A stretch of 35,284 bases of DNA. Source: an uncultured Akkermansia sp. Its GTDB lineage: Bacteria > Verrucomicrobiota > Verrucomicrobiia > Verrucomicrobiales > Akkermansiaceae. The stretch's first letter is position 1, and each line of letters starts with the position of its first letter. Below are positions 17,037-25,418 of this stretch, one piece after another. The translations under genes and the position numbers were made by a program. The notes under the pieces are model-generated. The model was given only the letters and a program-made list of their open reading frames with translations. It was not told where the DNA came from and did no database searches. Location of the stretch: contig CANPYO010000015.1 in the NCBI GenBank assembly GCA_947588645.1, positions 1-35,284 on the forward strand, written 5' to 3'.

Positions 17037-19315
17037 TTCTTTTTTTGCGAGTCGATTTGGTGGTGGATCTGATTGGCCGTGGTGGTCTGGCGCTCACCGG
17101 ATATGTGCACATTGTTGTCCGGGTCGATGGTGACACAAGCTCCGGCTCCCGAAGCCGTGTGGGTATTGTATGCGTCCTGAAGCAAGACTTTGCTGCCGCG
17201 CAGGTAGATATTGCCGCTGTCGTGGTCGAAGTCCACCCGATCGCCATCGGCGCGGATAAGCCGGCCTTTGGCATCTTTACCGGCGAGCCGCACGCGCTCC
17301 TGGGCCGAGGCTGTTTGTATCAGATCGCGCGGATTATCTCCCGTTTTGCCCGGCAGCATCTCCAAGTGCAACGCTCCTTCGTACTGCATGCTCAATTTGG
17401 CGGATTGCAGGGTTCCGCCCTTCAGAGTGCTCGCACTGCGCAGTCCGGTGTAATTGTAGTTCAAGTGCGGATATTTCGGCAACTGAAGCCGAGGTTGCTC
17501 GCCCTCCTGCAACACAGCCTGCAGCGTTGCGCGCGCGGTCAGGATTCCATCCGGAGAGAGAATGGTAGAGAGAGGTCCGATGGTAAGCGTGTTCTCGGCA
17601 CGTTTCAAGAACAATTCCCTGGTGCAATCAACGGAAGTGACACCTTTTTCCCCGGGCAGAATCGCGTGCACCAGGTCACCGGCGGCGTGCAGGTCGCCGT
17701 TTTCCTTCACCCACAGGTCGGCTTTGCCTGTTTTTGGACTCTTCGCGGTGAGCGTATGTCCGCCGTAGCGCAAATGAGCCACACGGCCGGCAGAACCAGA
17801 CAGGTGAGCCGTGCCGCGTTGAAGATCGCCTTCCATGACATCGCAGCTCATGTCCATTTCCGGTTGCTCACCCTCTGCCCGTGCGTGCACTCGGACTGCC
17901 CCCTCCGCGAGGAAATGCGAAACGCCTTTCTGGCGGGCAATGCTGAGATTGAGTGCGCCGAGTTGATGAGGAGGAAGGGACGTATCCTCCCGCAGCAGGT
18001 ATACCTTGACGGACCCAGTGCAATGAAATTGAGCTGTGGTATCTTTCGCGCTCAAACCGGCGGGGAAGATTACGCTATTCTCCGATGCGTTGTACCGGAT
18101 GACGCCCCGCGCGGTATAAGAGCCAATGATCGGTTTGCTGCCGGCCTGGTCGGACGCCATGGGGCGCTCGTAGGAACCCGTAATTTTTTCCCCGGTGATG
18201 GTAACGTCTCCATTGGGCAACAAATCGATTTGCCCGGACGTAACCATGCTTTGTCCCCCATACGAGAGCGTGCAATTTTTACCGATCATGCAACATGCAC
18301 CCGTGGCGGCATTGTAGATGAACTTGTCCCCCGTGGCTCGTGCAGCGGGACGTCCCTGCTGTTCAGGCATGGTGCATACCACACCACCCCGCGCCTCGGC
18401 GCATTCTACGCCGTTCAACCGCATATTGGCGAATTGAGCAAATGGTTCTTTGCTCGGCCGGACGGGAGCCTCGCCCGGAGCAAAGGTGATGCGCATCTGT
18501 TCGCTGCTGCGCAGTGTGCCCTGCGCTGTGACAAGTGAGGACGGGCCGTAAACAGTGAGCGTACGCGTGGCAGCTTCATAAAACACGGGACCTTGCTGCG
18601 CAGTAAGTTCCCGACGATCCGCCTCCTGAGTGGATACCCCCACAATACGCGTGCCGATGAGAACCACATCCCCCCCCTGGTTCGCGTACGCCCAAGCCGG
18701 CGCTCCATTCTTCTGCACCTGCATCACCAGCGAATCCGTCTGCCGCTCCATGGTGATGGAAGGCGCACCGCGGCGCCCCTCCAGCAGGGCCTTATTGCCC
18801 GGCACATCCACCGCGGCATTTTCCGAGGTAATTTCCACGACATCTTGATGAGTCTCCTGTTTGGGAGGGTTAGGAGGTTTCGGAACGCTCCCTGCTGCAG
18901 GTTTTGCCTGGGGCGCTGCCGTTTTTTGGGGATTTGCGGCTTCCCGAGCCGCGTTCTTCTTATCCTTTTCCGGGAGCAGCACATAGAGCCGCTGCGCCGT
19001 GCGCACACGCACCCGCTCATTATTCAGCCGCACGTTACCCACGTAGAGAAGGCATGAGCTCTGATTGTCAAAATACATGCCCGCGTCCGACACAACCGCC
19101 GTCTCTCCCGGTTTGGCCAGCGGGAATGGAGCCCGCGGGTTAAAATTGACACGCGGCAGAGCGCCCAAAGCAGAAAGCTCCTTCACCTTGCTCTGAACCT
19201 GACTGTTGAATCTCCACATCTCCGCCTGTCCGGCGGCAAATGCCCCCTGCCCTGGTTCGGCAGCGTGCGCCACCGCCACGAGAAGCAGCAGTCCAATGGT
19301 GCAGCGGAAAGTCAT
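17033..19315 (-). CDS. lptA: Large LptA/OstA-type periplasmic LPS transport protein
   Basis: A 760-residue secreted protein. The signal peptide is within residues 1-19 (hydrophobic core LLLLVAVAHA). A first beta-strand-rich segment is followed by an Ala/Pro-rich linker at about 119-157, then long OstA-like repeats; the last 80 residues (VRLAGKDAKGRLIRADGDRVDFDHDSGNIYL and following) look like a standard LptA unit. LptA bridges the periplasm between LptC and LptD. Ordinary LptA is near 185 residues, so this protein is about four times larger and may form most of the bridge alone or include an LptD-like N-terminal part. No 16-stranded barrel region is apparent. It overlaps its neighbours by 4 bp on both sides. 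A G8 run (complement of 18672-18679) occurs within it. Confidence 0.75.
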   Translation of the reverse strand: MTFRCTIGLLLLVAVAHAAEPGQGAFAAGQAEMWRFNSQVQSKVKELSALGALPRVNFNPRAPFPLAKPGETAVVSDAGMYFDNQSSCLLYVGNVRLNNERVRVRTAQRLYVLLPEKDKKNAAREAANPQKTAAPQAKPAAGSVPKPPNPPKQETHQDVVEITSENAAVDVPGNKALLEGRRGAPSITMERQTDSLVMQVQKNGAPAWAYANQGGDVVLIGTRIVGVSTQEADRRELTAQQGPVFYEAATRTLTVYGPSSLVTAQGTLRSSEQMRITFAPGEAPVRPSKEPFAQFANMRLNGVECAEARGGVVCTMPEQQGRPAARATGDKFIYNAATGACCMIGKNCTLSYGGQSMVTSGQIDLLPNGDVTITGEKITGSYERPMASDQAGSKPIIGSYTARGVIRYNASENSVIFPAGLSAKDTTAQFHCTGSVKVYLLREDTSLPPHQLGALNLSIARQKGVSHFLAEGAVRVHARAEGEQPEMDMSCDVMEGDLQRGTAHLSGSAGRVAHLRYGGHTLTAKSPKTGKADLWVKENGDLHAAGDLVHAILPGEKGVTSVDCTRELFLKRAENTLTIGPLSTILSPDGILTARATLQAVLQEGEQPRLQLPKYPHLNYNYTGLRSASTLKGGTLQSAKLSMQYEGALHLEMLPGKTGDNPRDLIQTASAQERVRLAGKDAKGRLIRADGDRVDFDHDSGNIYLRGSKVLLQDAYNTHTASGAGACVTIDPDNNVHISGERQTTTANQIHHQIDSQKKK

Positions 19316-19785
19316 GGCGCAGCGACATGGCGTATCACCGTTTTTACAGGGCCGGTGAGTACGCCCCGATGGGTGGCACTGTAAAAAAGCAAACCGGCAG
19401 CTTGCGCATCATATCGCGGATGTTGCATAAGCACCGGTCCCGCCGGGGCGTTGAAGAGGTCTGAACGAAAATTATAGCGCGCACCGGGCATCTTCAAGCT
19501 GGTGATTTCTCCGTTCTCGTGGTAGAGCATGATGTGAATCTTGTCTATACGAGCCTCGTAACGAGAAAGGATCTCAAGCTTTTCCGCCATGAGCAGAGCC
19601 GATACCCGGTGATTCTCGTAGCGCGGCAACGATATACCATGCACCACACTGCCCGGTGGCAACAGCTGCAGCGCAGGGAACTCCCCCCTGCCAGCCGTGC
19701 GCTCCGCCACTTGCCCACGTGCCGTCGGCAGCAAAACACAGAGTAACAAAGCGGCAATAAGTCGGCGCACCATGGTGATCATCAT
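19312..19785 (-). CDS. lptC: LptC-like protein
   Basis: A 157-residue protein starting MMITMVRRLIAALLLCVLLPT, a signal peptide or membrane anchor. The rest has the short alternating strands expected of LptC: a GEITSLKMPGARYNF segment, PVLMQHPRYDAQAAGLLFYS, then RGVLTGPVKTVIRHV. LptC is anchored to the inner membrane and passes LPS from LptFG to LptA. Sequence similarity alone is weak; position between kdsA and lptA-lptB is the stronger argument. A longer in-frame start at 19845 lies inside kdsA; ATG 19785 overlaps the kdsA stop by 4 bp and immediately precedes the signal sequence. Confidence 0.65.
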   Translation of the reverse strand: MMITMVRRLIAALLLCVLLPTARGQVAERTAGRGEFPALQLLPPGSVVHGISLPRYENHRVSALLMAEKLEILSRYEARIDKIHIMLYHENGEITSLKMPGARYNFRSDLFNAPAGPVLMQHPRYDAQAAGLLFYSATHRGVLTGPVKTVIRHVAAP

Positions 19786-20609
19786 TCTTCCTTCTGCATA
19801 GCATCCCACGCTCCACGCACCAACTGCAGGTGCCGCAGCACGCACTTCAAATCGGAAAGGCGTATCTGATTCGGCCCGTCGCTGAGCGCGTGTTCCGGGT
19901 CGCTGTGTACCTCCATAAACACGCCATCTATCCCCACTGCCATGGCCGCATTTGCCAACACGGGCGCGAGCTCACGATCTCCACCCGTTGCCCCACCTAA
20001 CCCACCAGGTCTCTGCACGGAGTGTGTGGCATCGAACACGACGGGGCATCCAAAATCTCTCATCCACTTCAACCCTCGCATGTCCACAACAAGATTGTTG
20101 TAGCCGAAGCTCGTGCCACGCTCACAAAGCATGAACTTCTCACAACCGAAGGAAAGCATTTTCTCGCAGATGTTGCGACAATCCCACGGGGCAAGAAACT
20201 GCCCTTTTTTCACGTTGACGGGACGCCCGCTCTTCGCGCAAGCCTCCAGCAAATCGCTCTGGCGACAGAGAAACGCCGGCACCTGCAGCAAATCCACGTA
20301 CTGAGCCGCGTACTCAGCCTGTTCCTCGGTGTGCACATCTGTTACCACGGGTATCTTCAATTCTTTCCCGATGTCAGAAAGAATGCGGCACCCCTCTTTC
20401 AAACCGGGACCACGGAAACTTTTTGCGCTTGTGCGGTTCGCCTTGTCGTAAGATGATTTGAAGATAAAGTTCACATCCAACTGCGCGCATATTTCTTTAA
20501 TGCTGCGCGCCATTTGCCAAGCAAAATCTTCTTTCTCCAGCGAGCACGGACCTAATATATAGAATGGCTTGCTGCCGCCTATCTCGATGTTCTGTATTTG
20601 AAATGTCAT
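19782..20609 (-). CDS. kdsA: 3-deoxy-8-phosphooctulonate synthase (Kdo 8-phosphate synthase)
   Basis: A 275-residue cytosolic enzyme that condenses arabinose 5-phosphate with phosphoenolpyruvate to make Kdo 8-phosphate for LPS inner core. FKSSYDKANRTSAKSFRGPG, VPAFLCRQSDLLEA, VNVKKGQFLAPWD, CERGTSFGYNNLVVD and DATHSVQRPGG are diagnostic. Cys22 in ILGPCSLE stands where the metal-dependent (Aquifex-type) enzymes carry the metal-binding cysteine and E. coli has asparagine, so the enzyme is predicted to need a divalent metal. It is first in a four-gene LPS unit. GAGGGG before ATG is a good ribosome site and a near-consensus promoter lies upstream. Confidence 0.95.
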   Translation of the reverse strand: MTFQIQNIEIGGSKPFYILGPCSLEKEDFAWQMARSIKEICAQLDVNFIFKSSYDKANRTSAKSFRGPGLKEGCRILSDIGKELKIPVVTDVHTEEQAEYAAQYVDLLQVPAFLCRQSDLLEACAKSGRPVNVKKGQFLAPWDCRNICEKMLSFGCEKFMLCERGTSFGYNNLVVDMRGLKWMRDFGCPVVFDATHSVQRPGGLGGATGGDRELAPVLANAAMAVGIDGVFMEVHSDPEHALSDGPNQIRLSDLKCVLRHLQLVRGAWDAMQKEE

Positions 20610-20632
20610 GGGCTTCCCCCTCGTGTGTTCCC

Positions 20633-20661
20633 ATTATGCCCTACGAATCCGTTAATGTCAA
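20633..20661 (-). promoter_or_regulatory. Predicted sigma-70 promoter of the kdsA-lptCAB operon
   Basis: On the minus strand TTGACA (20656-20661), a 17-bp spacer and CATAAT (20633-20638) precede kdsA by 23 bp. The -35 is perfect and the -10 differs from TATAAT at the first base. A hairpin repeat starts 21 bp upstream of the -35. Confidence 0.7.
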
Positions 20662-20682
20662 AACATTCCACCCACATCCTAG

Positions 20683-20743
20683 GGCAAACGCATTAGAAAA
20701 TGCGTTTGCCTATGTACGAGGTACGATGTACGATGTACGATTT
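20683..20743 (+). repeat. Hairpin-TACGAT intergenic element, copy 1
   Basis: A perfect inverted repeat (arms GGCAAACGCATT and AATGCGTTTGCC, loop AGAA) at 20683-20710 is followed by TATG and tandem TACGAGG, TACGATG, TACGATG, TACGATTT units. It sits between the GH20 3' end and the kdsA promoter, tail away from kdsA. A further module (GCGCGTTGCGCAGAT) follows at about 20755-20769. Confidence 0.85.
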
Positions 20744-20870
20744 GGAAAGTGAGCGCGCGTTGCGCAGATTTTTTCAGATCATTTTTACGATGTGCAAAAT
20801 TCGGCGAGCGGAGCTCGAGAAGCTGCAAAGCAAATGCTGAGCGGAATTCTGAAAGCCGTGCGCAATGGAT

Positions 20871-23150
20871 CTATTGCTCCAAAGGGCGTAGATCCAAGGA
20901 GTAAACTTTTCCATTCAGAGTAGGCGCGAGCGTCTGAAGGGGCAACACAAAGGTAGAAACAAGCCCCTTGGTGCGCGGATGGAAATTTTCTTCCACGGAG
21001 AGGAAAGTGTTGAGACGCATGCGAGTGATCGGCTGACCGTCCAGCAAGAGTTTGGTGTTACCGGATGTAGCTATGAGCTCCAGCTTTACCCTCTTTCCCA
21101 CGGGCAACTTCGCCTCATAAGCAAACTCCACCCCATCTGCTCGCCGGAAGCCAATGCAACCATCTTTCATGACGGCTATCAGCTGACCTATGGGCGAGGA
21201 AAGTAACACCTGCTCCTTCCCTGCCGGGGCATCCGACAGCTCCAACTCTACGGTCAGATGGTAGGCGGGTCCAAGATCCGGCATATTCAGCTGCATGGGC
21301 AACTGCTCCGGGTGGAGGGTAATGGCGTTCATCCCACCGGGATGGTGCATGGGATTGCTGTCAGGCGCCGGTCCTATTTGCCGGACAAGTTCGCAATGTT
21401 GCTGGTAGGTATCCGGTGGTTGAGCAAGACCCCACATCTTTTGACACAGGGTGCTCAGGGAGCCTGAGATAATGGGCCAAATGTCGATCATGCCGTAGCC
21501 GTTGTGCAAAAGGTCGGTGGTATCATTCCACACGGCACAGGCAGCGCCGAGCAGCTGCGGATGCCCCGCGGGCAGTTTCTCTGCATACATCATATGCGGC
21601 TGCCAATGCTCGTACAGCCAACCCATATTACGATCTGCCCGGTAATATTTGGCATATGGCACTATGTAGAGAAAGGCATCGTTCGTGTTGATGACATCGA
21701 AACCGAGCTGAATCGCCTCACGAGCACTCATCCATGTCGAGTTCCAAAGGTTGAGCTGCACTCCCTGAGATGTAACGGGGGTTTGTCCGCGTTTGGAGCT
21801 CAGACTCCCCCAAATGCGCGGGGTGTGGTGCCGGCTCTTGACGTACTGCACCAGACCATCCGCGTATTTGCGGTAGTCCTCAGCATCACCAAAAAATTCA
21901 TCTGCTCCCACATGAATGACGTCACATTTATCCAACACCGCTTCCTTGCCATCCTCCTGAGGGAGCAAATACTCATCCAGCACGCCCTCCACAAAGGCAA
22001 GGGTCTCAGGATTAGCAGCATCCAGCATCTCACAGCGACGCTTCTCATGGTGATTCATGGCACCTTTGTAGATGAGATCCGGCCGCAGGTGAGTGAATGC
22101 CAACGCATGTCCCGGCGTATCAAACTCCGGCACAATACGCACCCCACGCTGCCGCGCGTAATCCACAAGCTCCGCGAACTCTTTTTTGCTGTAAAACACA
22201 TCGGACGCCGTGAGCGGAGTTCCATCCACCCCCTTATGCGATGACTCCAAGCGGAACGCCGCATAGCTCTCCTTAAAGGGATCGCGCCCGGCATCCACAT
22301 ATCGCTCGTGGAAGATAAAGTTGTTGTTGATGACCAAGTGCAGGTCGTTCATTTTGTACCAGGACATGGTGTTGATGACATCCCGCAGCTCCGAAATGGT
22401 ATAAGGAGCACGGCCGGCGTCCAGCACAAACCCGCGCACCGCGTAACGCGGCATATCTATGATTTCACCACAGGGAACGGCTCCATCGTGCGTGCGCAGG
22501 ATTTGTTGCAGCGTACGAATCGCCCACACGACACCATCCCGGCTCTCTGAACGGATTAATATCCGTTGCGAGTTGATAATCATGTGGTAACCTTCATTAT
22601 CCAGTCCAGCTTCGCCCAGTTCAATTTTTATATCCTGATTATCCGAATTGGCGTCAACATCACGAACAGGCAGACCTGTGGCAGCGCTCAGCGCCTCTTT
22701 TGCGAACTCAATCCCCGCTGCGCCTCCAACCCGCAGCTCGCTTCCTTGCGGCTTCCACTGCCCCTCTCCTCCCTTCCACTGCAGGATGGCAGGCACCACT
22801 GCCGGTTTTGCATTCGACCCGGCCGGCTTATCCGTCTGCACATTGGCGGGCAAGGTAATCTCGTAATCAGGAGAATCAACTGCCTGCCCATCCTTGCTCA
22901 CACGCAAAAACACCTTCACCGGCGTATCGGCGATGATCCCTCGAGCAACCTTTCCCTGCCTATCCAGCAATTGCTCGTAGTCCACCCCACCAAGCTCCAC
23001 TTGCACCCCCGGCGCTTGGGGCAATACCAGCTGCTGCTTCTCTGCATCCAATGTGGGCGCAGGAAGTGCATCTGCTATCTCTTGGAGGCTTTGTGCAGAC
23101 AATACTGAAGCGGCCAGCATACTCATGGCAATATATCGCAAGATTTTCAT
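20871..23150 (-). CDS. Secreted glycoside hydrolase family 20 beta-N-acetylhexosaminidase
   Basis: A 759-residue exported enzyme. Residues 1-19 form a signal peptide; about 20-230 hold the GH20b-like N-terminal domain; the catalytic barrel begins near RGFVLDAGRAPYTISEL and carries D417-E418 in HVGADEFFG, the acid/base region of GH20 (commonly HxGxDE). The last 150 residues look like a concanavalin/LamG-type beta-sandwich (VLLSSPIGQLIAVMKDG, LLLDGQPI). It releases terminal GlcNAc or GalNAc from glycans such as mucin O-glycans. It is monocistronic, with repeat-filled gaps on both sides. The length exceeds the common 500-650 residues because of the C-terminal domain. No clear promoter was identified. 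Confidence 0.9.
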   Translation of the reverse strand: MKILRYIAMSMLAASVLSAQSLQEIADALPAPTLDAEKQQLVLPQAPGVQVELGGVDYEQLLDRQGKVARGIIADTPVKVFLRVSKDGQAVDSPDYEITLPANVQTDKPAGSNAKPAVVPAILQWKGGEGQWKPQGSELRVGGAAGIEFAKEALSAATGLPVRDVDANSDNQDIKIELGEAGLDNEGYHMIINSQRILIRSESRDGVVWAIRTLQQILRTHDGAVPCGEIIDMPRYAVRGFVLDAGRAPYTISELRDVINTMSWYKMNDLHLVINNNFIFHERYVDAGRDPFKESYAAFRLESSHKGVDGTPLTASDVFYSKKEFAELVDYARQRGVRIVPEFDTPGHALAFTHLRPDLIYKGAMNHHEKRRCEMLDAANPETLAFVEGVLDEYLLPQEDGKEAVLDKCDVIHVGADEFFGDAEDYRKYADGLVQYVKSRHHTPRIWGSLSSKRGQTPVTSQGVQLNLWNSTWMSAREAIQLGFDVINTNDAFLYIVPYAKYYRADRNMGWLYEHWQPHMMYAEKLPAGHPQLLGAACAVWNDTTDLLHNGYGMIDIWPIISGSLSTLCQKMWGLAQPPDTYQQHCELVRQIGPAPDSNPMHHPGGMNAITLHPEQLPMQLNMPDLGPAYHLTVELELSDAPAGKEQVLLSSPIGQLIAVMKDGCIGFRRADGVEFAYEAKLPVGKRVKLELIATSGNTKLLLDGQPITRMRLNTFLSVEENFHPRTKGLVSTFVLPLQTLAPTLNGKVYSLDLRPLEQ

Positions 23151-23546
23151 TAAAAAAATTCGTTTCTCTATGGATACGCCTTTCCCGACAAAATTCTTTC
23201 ACTTTTTTCTCCCCGAGGAACCGCATCACATCCGTCCCAAGAAAAAGCCCGTCCATTTACGATTACGATTTGGAAAATTCCCGCGCCTACGCGCGAATTT
23301 GGCGAAAGCGGCCGACGGCCCCGAGCAGCCGCAGAGCGGCTGCTCATTTACGAGGTACGATGTACGATGTACGATTTGGATTATAGCGCGCCGGAGGCGC
23401 GGGGAGGTGAAAACTGACGACGGCTGGAAGGCAGCTTTGTACGATTTACGATTCGGTTTGTGTCCGGCAATGAGCGAGATCAACCGATGGAAGGGATTCT
23501 TCTACCAGGGCAACCGCACTAGGAAACACGGTTGCTGTGTCTCATG
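23151..23546. other. Repeat-rich intergenic region upstream of the GH20 gene
   Basis: This 396-bp gap contains no credible gene. From 23227 it has CACATCCGTCCCAAGAAAAA, followed by TCCATTTACGAT-type units (to about 23272) and GC-rich palindromes. A second tandem TACGATG block lies at 23347-23379, directly followed by TTATAGCGCGCCGGAGGCGC at 23381-23400, which recurs at 25052. Another TACGATTTACGATT pair lies near 23438. The complete 12-bp hairpin is absent. Confidence 0.6.
23347..23402 (+). repeat. TACGAT tandem units plus GCGCGCC palindrome module
   Basis: Tandem TACGAGG, TACGATG, TACGATG, TACGATTT is followed by a module whose GCGCC and GGCGC arms pair around GGA. The tail is the same as in the hairpin elements, but the hairpin itself is missing. 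The palindrome module recurs at 25051-25072 after a similar tandem block. Confidence 0.65.
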
Positions 23547-24056
23547 TCACTGATTTTCCTGCTGCAGGGCATACAGCCCGGCGTAAATGCGGGGATCCAC
23601 GGCCTTGCCGGCGGCGCGCTGAGCTTCCAACCATGAGCCGATTTCCTCCTGGGGCACCTCGTGCACAATGATACGCTCACCCTGCACGCCCCCGCCTGGA
23701 CCGCGTCGCACCAAATCTGTTGCCAGAAAAAAGGAGATGAACTCGGACGTAATGCCCGGCGAAGAGGGGCCGGCATAGAGGAAGCGAATCTGTCCCGCCT
23801 CATAGCCGGTTTCCTCGAGTAATTCGCGGCGCGCAGCATCCTCCGCCCGTTCTTCCCCGGCATCGCCAATAAGGCCAGCCGGGAAGCATATGCTCTGTTG
23901 CCGAATGGGCGGGCGATACTCCTCGACCAGCAGGATCTTCCGGTCACGAGTGCGCGCAAAAATCATGGCTGCCGCCGTCTTGTTGACACGCTCACAGTAC
24001 TCCCAGCGCCCATCGCGCACGAGATTCACGAAGCGCCCGCTGTAAAGCATCTCCAT
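23547..24056 (-). CDS. Nudix hydrolase (ADP-ribose pyrophosphatase-like)
   Basis: A 169-residue protein with a Nudix box, GLIGDAGEE followed by RRELLEETGY, two residues longer than the strict consensus between the glycine and the first glutamate. The preceding EYRPPIRQQSICFPAG and following AGPSSPGITSEFISFFLA segments resemble the ADP-ribose/nucleoside-diphosphate sugar pyrophosphatase subgroup. It would clear ADP-ribose or related nucleotides in the cytosol. It starts 9 bp after the ilvE stop, so the two are co-transcribed. Substrate is not certain. Confidence 0.85.
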   Translation of the reverse strand: MEMLYSGRFVNLVRDGRWEYCERVNKTAAAMIFARTRDRKILLVEEYRPPIRQQSICFPAGLIGDAGEERAEDAARRELLEETGYEAGQIRFLYAGPSSPGITSEFISFFLATDLVRRGPGGGVQGERIIVHEVPQEEIGSWLEAQRAAGKAVDPRIYAGLYALQQENQ

Positions 24057-24065
24057 GGGGTAAGA

Positions 24066-24917
24066 TCACTCGCGCACGAGTTTCTGGAAGCGATCCAGAA
24101 TACGTTTTGTGATAGCCCCCGCACGACCGGTACCGATAGTGCGACCATCCAAGCTGGTGGCAGCGATCACCTCCGCCGCTGTGCCGGTCAGGAAGCACTC
24201 ATCCGCGCAGATGATGTCAAAGCGGTTGAGCACTTTCTCCTCGCAGGGTATACCGAGCTCGGCGCAGATATCCTGCACTGCATGGCGCGTGATGCCGCCG
24301 AGCGCTCCTTCGGTGAGTGGCGGGGTGATCACCACGCCGTCTTTCACGATGAAAATGTTGTCGCCCGTACACTCCGCCACATTCCCGCGCTGATTGAGCA
24401 TGAGAGCCTCGCCCGCGCCCTGCTGCACCGCTTCAATTTTGGCAGAGATGCTGTTGAGGTAGTTGAGGCTTTTCACCTGCTGACAAAGGACATCCGGGTT
24501 GGGACGGCGGTACGAACTGGTGATGAGGCTCAGACCATTCTCGTACATCTCCTTCGGGTAAAGGGCGATATTTTGCGCGATGATAAACATGCTCGGCTTG
24601 GGGCAATTGCGCGGATTGAGACCCAAATCGCCCACGCCACGCGTCACCACTAAGCGAATGTACCCGTCCTGCATCCCGCTGGCATCCACTGTCTCCTGCG
24701 TCGCAGCGCACACCTCCTCAAAGCTCCATGGGCTGTCAATCAACAAATAGCGCATACTGTTGAACAGACGTACGATGTGCTCCTCCAGGCGAAAAATCTT
24801 ACCGGAGTAGAAGCGAATTCCTTCAAAGCAGCCATCGCCGTAGAGCGTCGCGTGGTCAAACACCGAGGTCTTCGCCTCCTTTTCATCTACCAACTTTCCG
24901 TCAAACCAAATTTTCAT
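24066..24917 (-). CDS. ilvE: Branched-chain amino acid aminotransferase
   Basis: A 283-residue class IV PLP aminotransferase, the last step of leucine, isoleucine and valine synthesis. MKIWFDGKLV, DHATLYGDGCFEGIRFYSGKI, RLVVTRGVGDLG and the PLP-lysine region QQVKSLNYLNS are conserved, as are AECTGDNIFIV and DECFLTGTAAEV. D-amino-acid transaminase or aminodeoxychorismate lyase are less likely relatives. In-frame ATGs exist upstream at 25010 and 24948, but the latter overlaps a predicted -10 box, so ATG 24917 is taken as the start. No strong Shine-Dalgarno is seen. It heads a two-gene operon with the Nudix hydrolase. Confidence 0.9.
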   Translation of the reverse strand: MKIWFDGKLVDEKEAKTSVFDHATLYGDGCFEGIRFYSGKIFRLEEHIVRLFNSMRYLLIDSPWSFEEVCAATQETVDASGMQDGYIRLVVTRGVGDLGLNPRNCPKPSMFIIAQNIALYPKEMYENGLSLITSSYRRPNPDVLCQQVKSLNYLNSISAKIEAVQQGAGEALMLNQRGNVAECTGDNIFIVKDGVVITPPLTEGALGGITRHAVQDICAELGIPCEEKVLNRFDIICADECFLTGTAAEVIAATSLDGRTIGTGRAGAITKRILDRFQKLVRE

Positions 24918-24942
24918 GTCATGTATTGGGGTTACGCCACCC

Positions 24943-24970
24943 ATTATAGAACGATTTGCCTGCTTGTGAA
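24943..24970 (-). promoter_or_regulatory. Predicted sigma-70 promoter of ilvE-nudix
   Basis: Minus-strand TTCACA (24965-24970), 16-bp spacer, TATAAT (24943-24948). The -10 is perfect. The start would give a leader of about 20 bases to ATG 24917. Confidence 0.6.
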
Positions 24971-24996
24971 GAAAAAAATTTCGAATACTTTTATCC

Positions 24997-25072
24997 CACA
25001 TCCGTCTCAAGAAAAAAGCCGATCCATTTACGATTTACGATTTACGATGGATTATAGCGCGCCAGAGGCGCG
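24997..25072 (+). repeat. Composite repeat upstream of ilvE
   Basis: CACATCCGTCTCAAGAAAAA (from 24997) is followed by three TTTACGA units (to 25047) and then TTATAGCGCGCCAGAGGCGC with paired GCGCC/GGCGC arms. Order and content mirror 23227-23270 plus 23381-23402. No full 12-bp hairpin is present. Confidence 0.65.
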
Positions 25073-25250
25073 AGGAAGCAAGTGGTGTGTCTCGCATTCC
25101 ACACGCGAAGCAATGGGTTAAATGAGCCCGGAGAAGATTTTCTTGGGACACGTGTGCTTTTATTGACTGATATTACCGTTTATACACATCAAAAAAAATC
25201 TTCGCAACGCGCACATTATTAATAAATCGTACAAAACTGCCGACGGCGTA

Positions 25251-25290
25251 AGGCAGTTCGGACAAAAGCGTAGCTTTTGCCCGAAGGGCG
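25251..25290. repeat. GC-rich intergenic module, copy 2
   Basis: GGCAGTTCGGACAAAAGC followed by GCTTTTGCCC and GAAGGGCGA; the partner of the copy at 15985-16028, keeping both inner palindromes. Confidence 0.6.
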
Positions 25291-25317
25291 AGTAGGCAAT
25301 GGGGTGCCTACGAGTCA

Positions 25318-25368
25318 ACGTAAATCGTAAATCGTACATAGGCAAACGCATTTTCTAATGCGTTTGCC
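25318..25368 (-). repeat. Hairpin-TACGAT intergenic element, copy 2
   Basis: Read on the minus strand: arms GGCAAACGCATT and AATGCGTTTGCC around loop AGAA (25341-25368), then TATG and TACGATT-type units (to about 25318). The tail points away from trkH; the hairpin ends 21 bp before the predicted trkH -35. Confidence 0.85.
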
Positions 25369-25389
25369 CCGGGTTGCCCCATGAGAGTC

Positions 25390-25418
25390 TTGCTTTATGG
25401 AGGAGGTTGTGCTAAACT
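25390..25418 (+). promoter_or_regulatory. Predicted promoter of trkH-trkA
   Basis: TTGCTT (25390-25395), 17-bp spacer, TAAACT (25413-25418), the latter preceded by TGC as in an extended -10. Both hexamers match consensus only in part. A leader of roughly 18 bases would precede ATG 25443. Confidence 0.45.

Noticed and set aside
16269-17072. A 267-codon plus-strand frame
   Set aside because: It is antisense to lptB, which has all ABC ATPase motifs.
17018-18538. A 506-codon plus-strand frame
   Set aside because: It is a shadow of the lptA gene on the opposite strand, whose signal peptide, OstA features and ATGA overlaps are convincing.
20683-20743. CRISPR array interpretation of the tandem TACGATG units
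   Set aside because: Units are only 7 bp with no spacers, and no cas genes are present.
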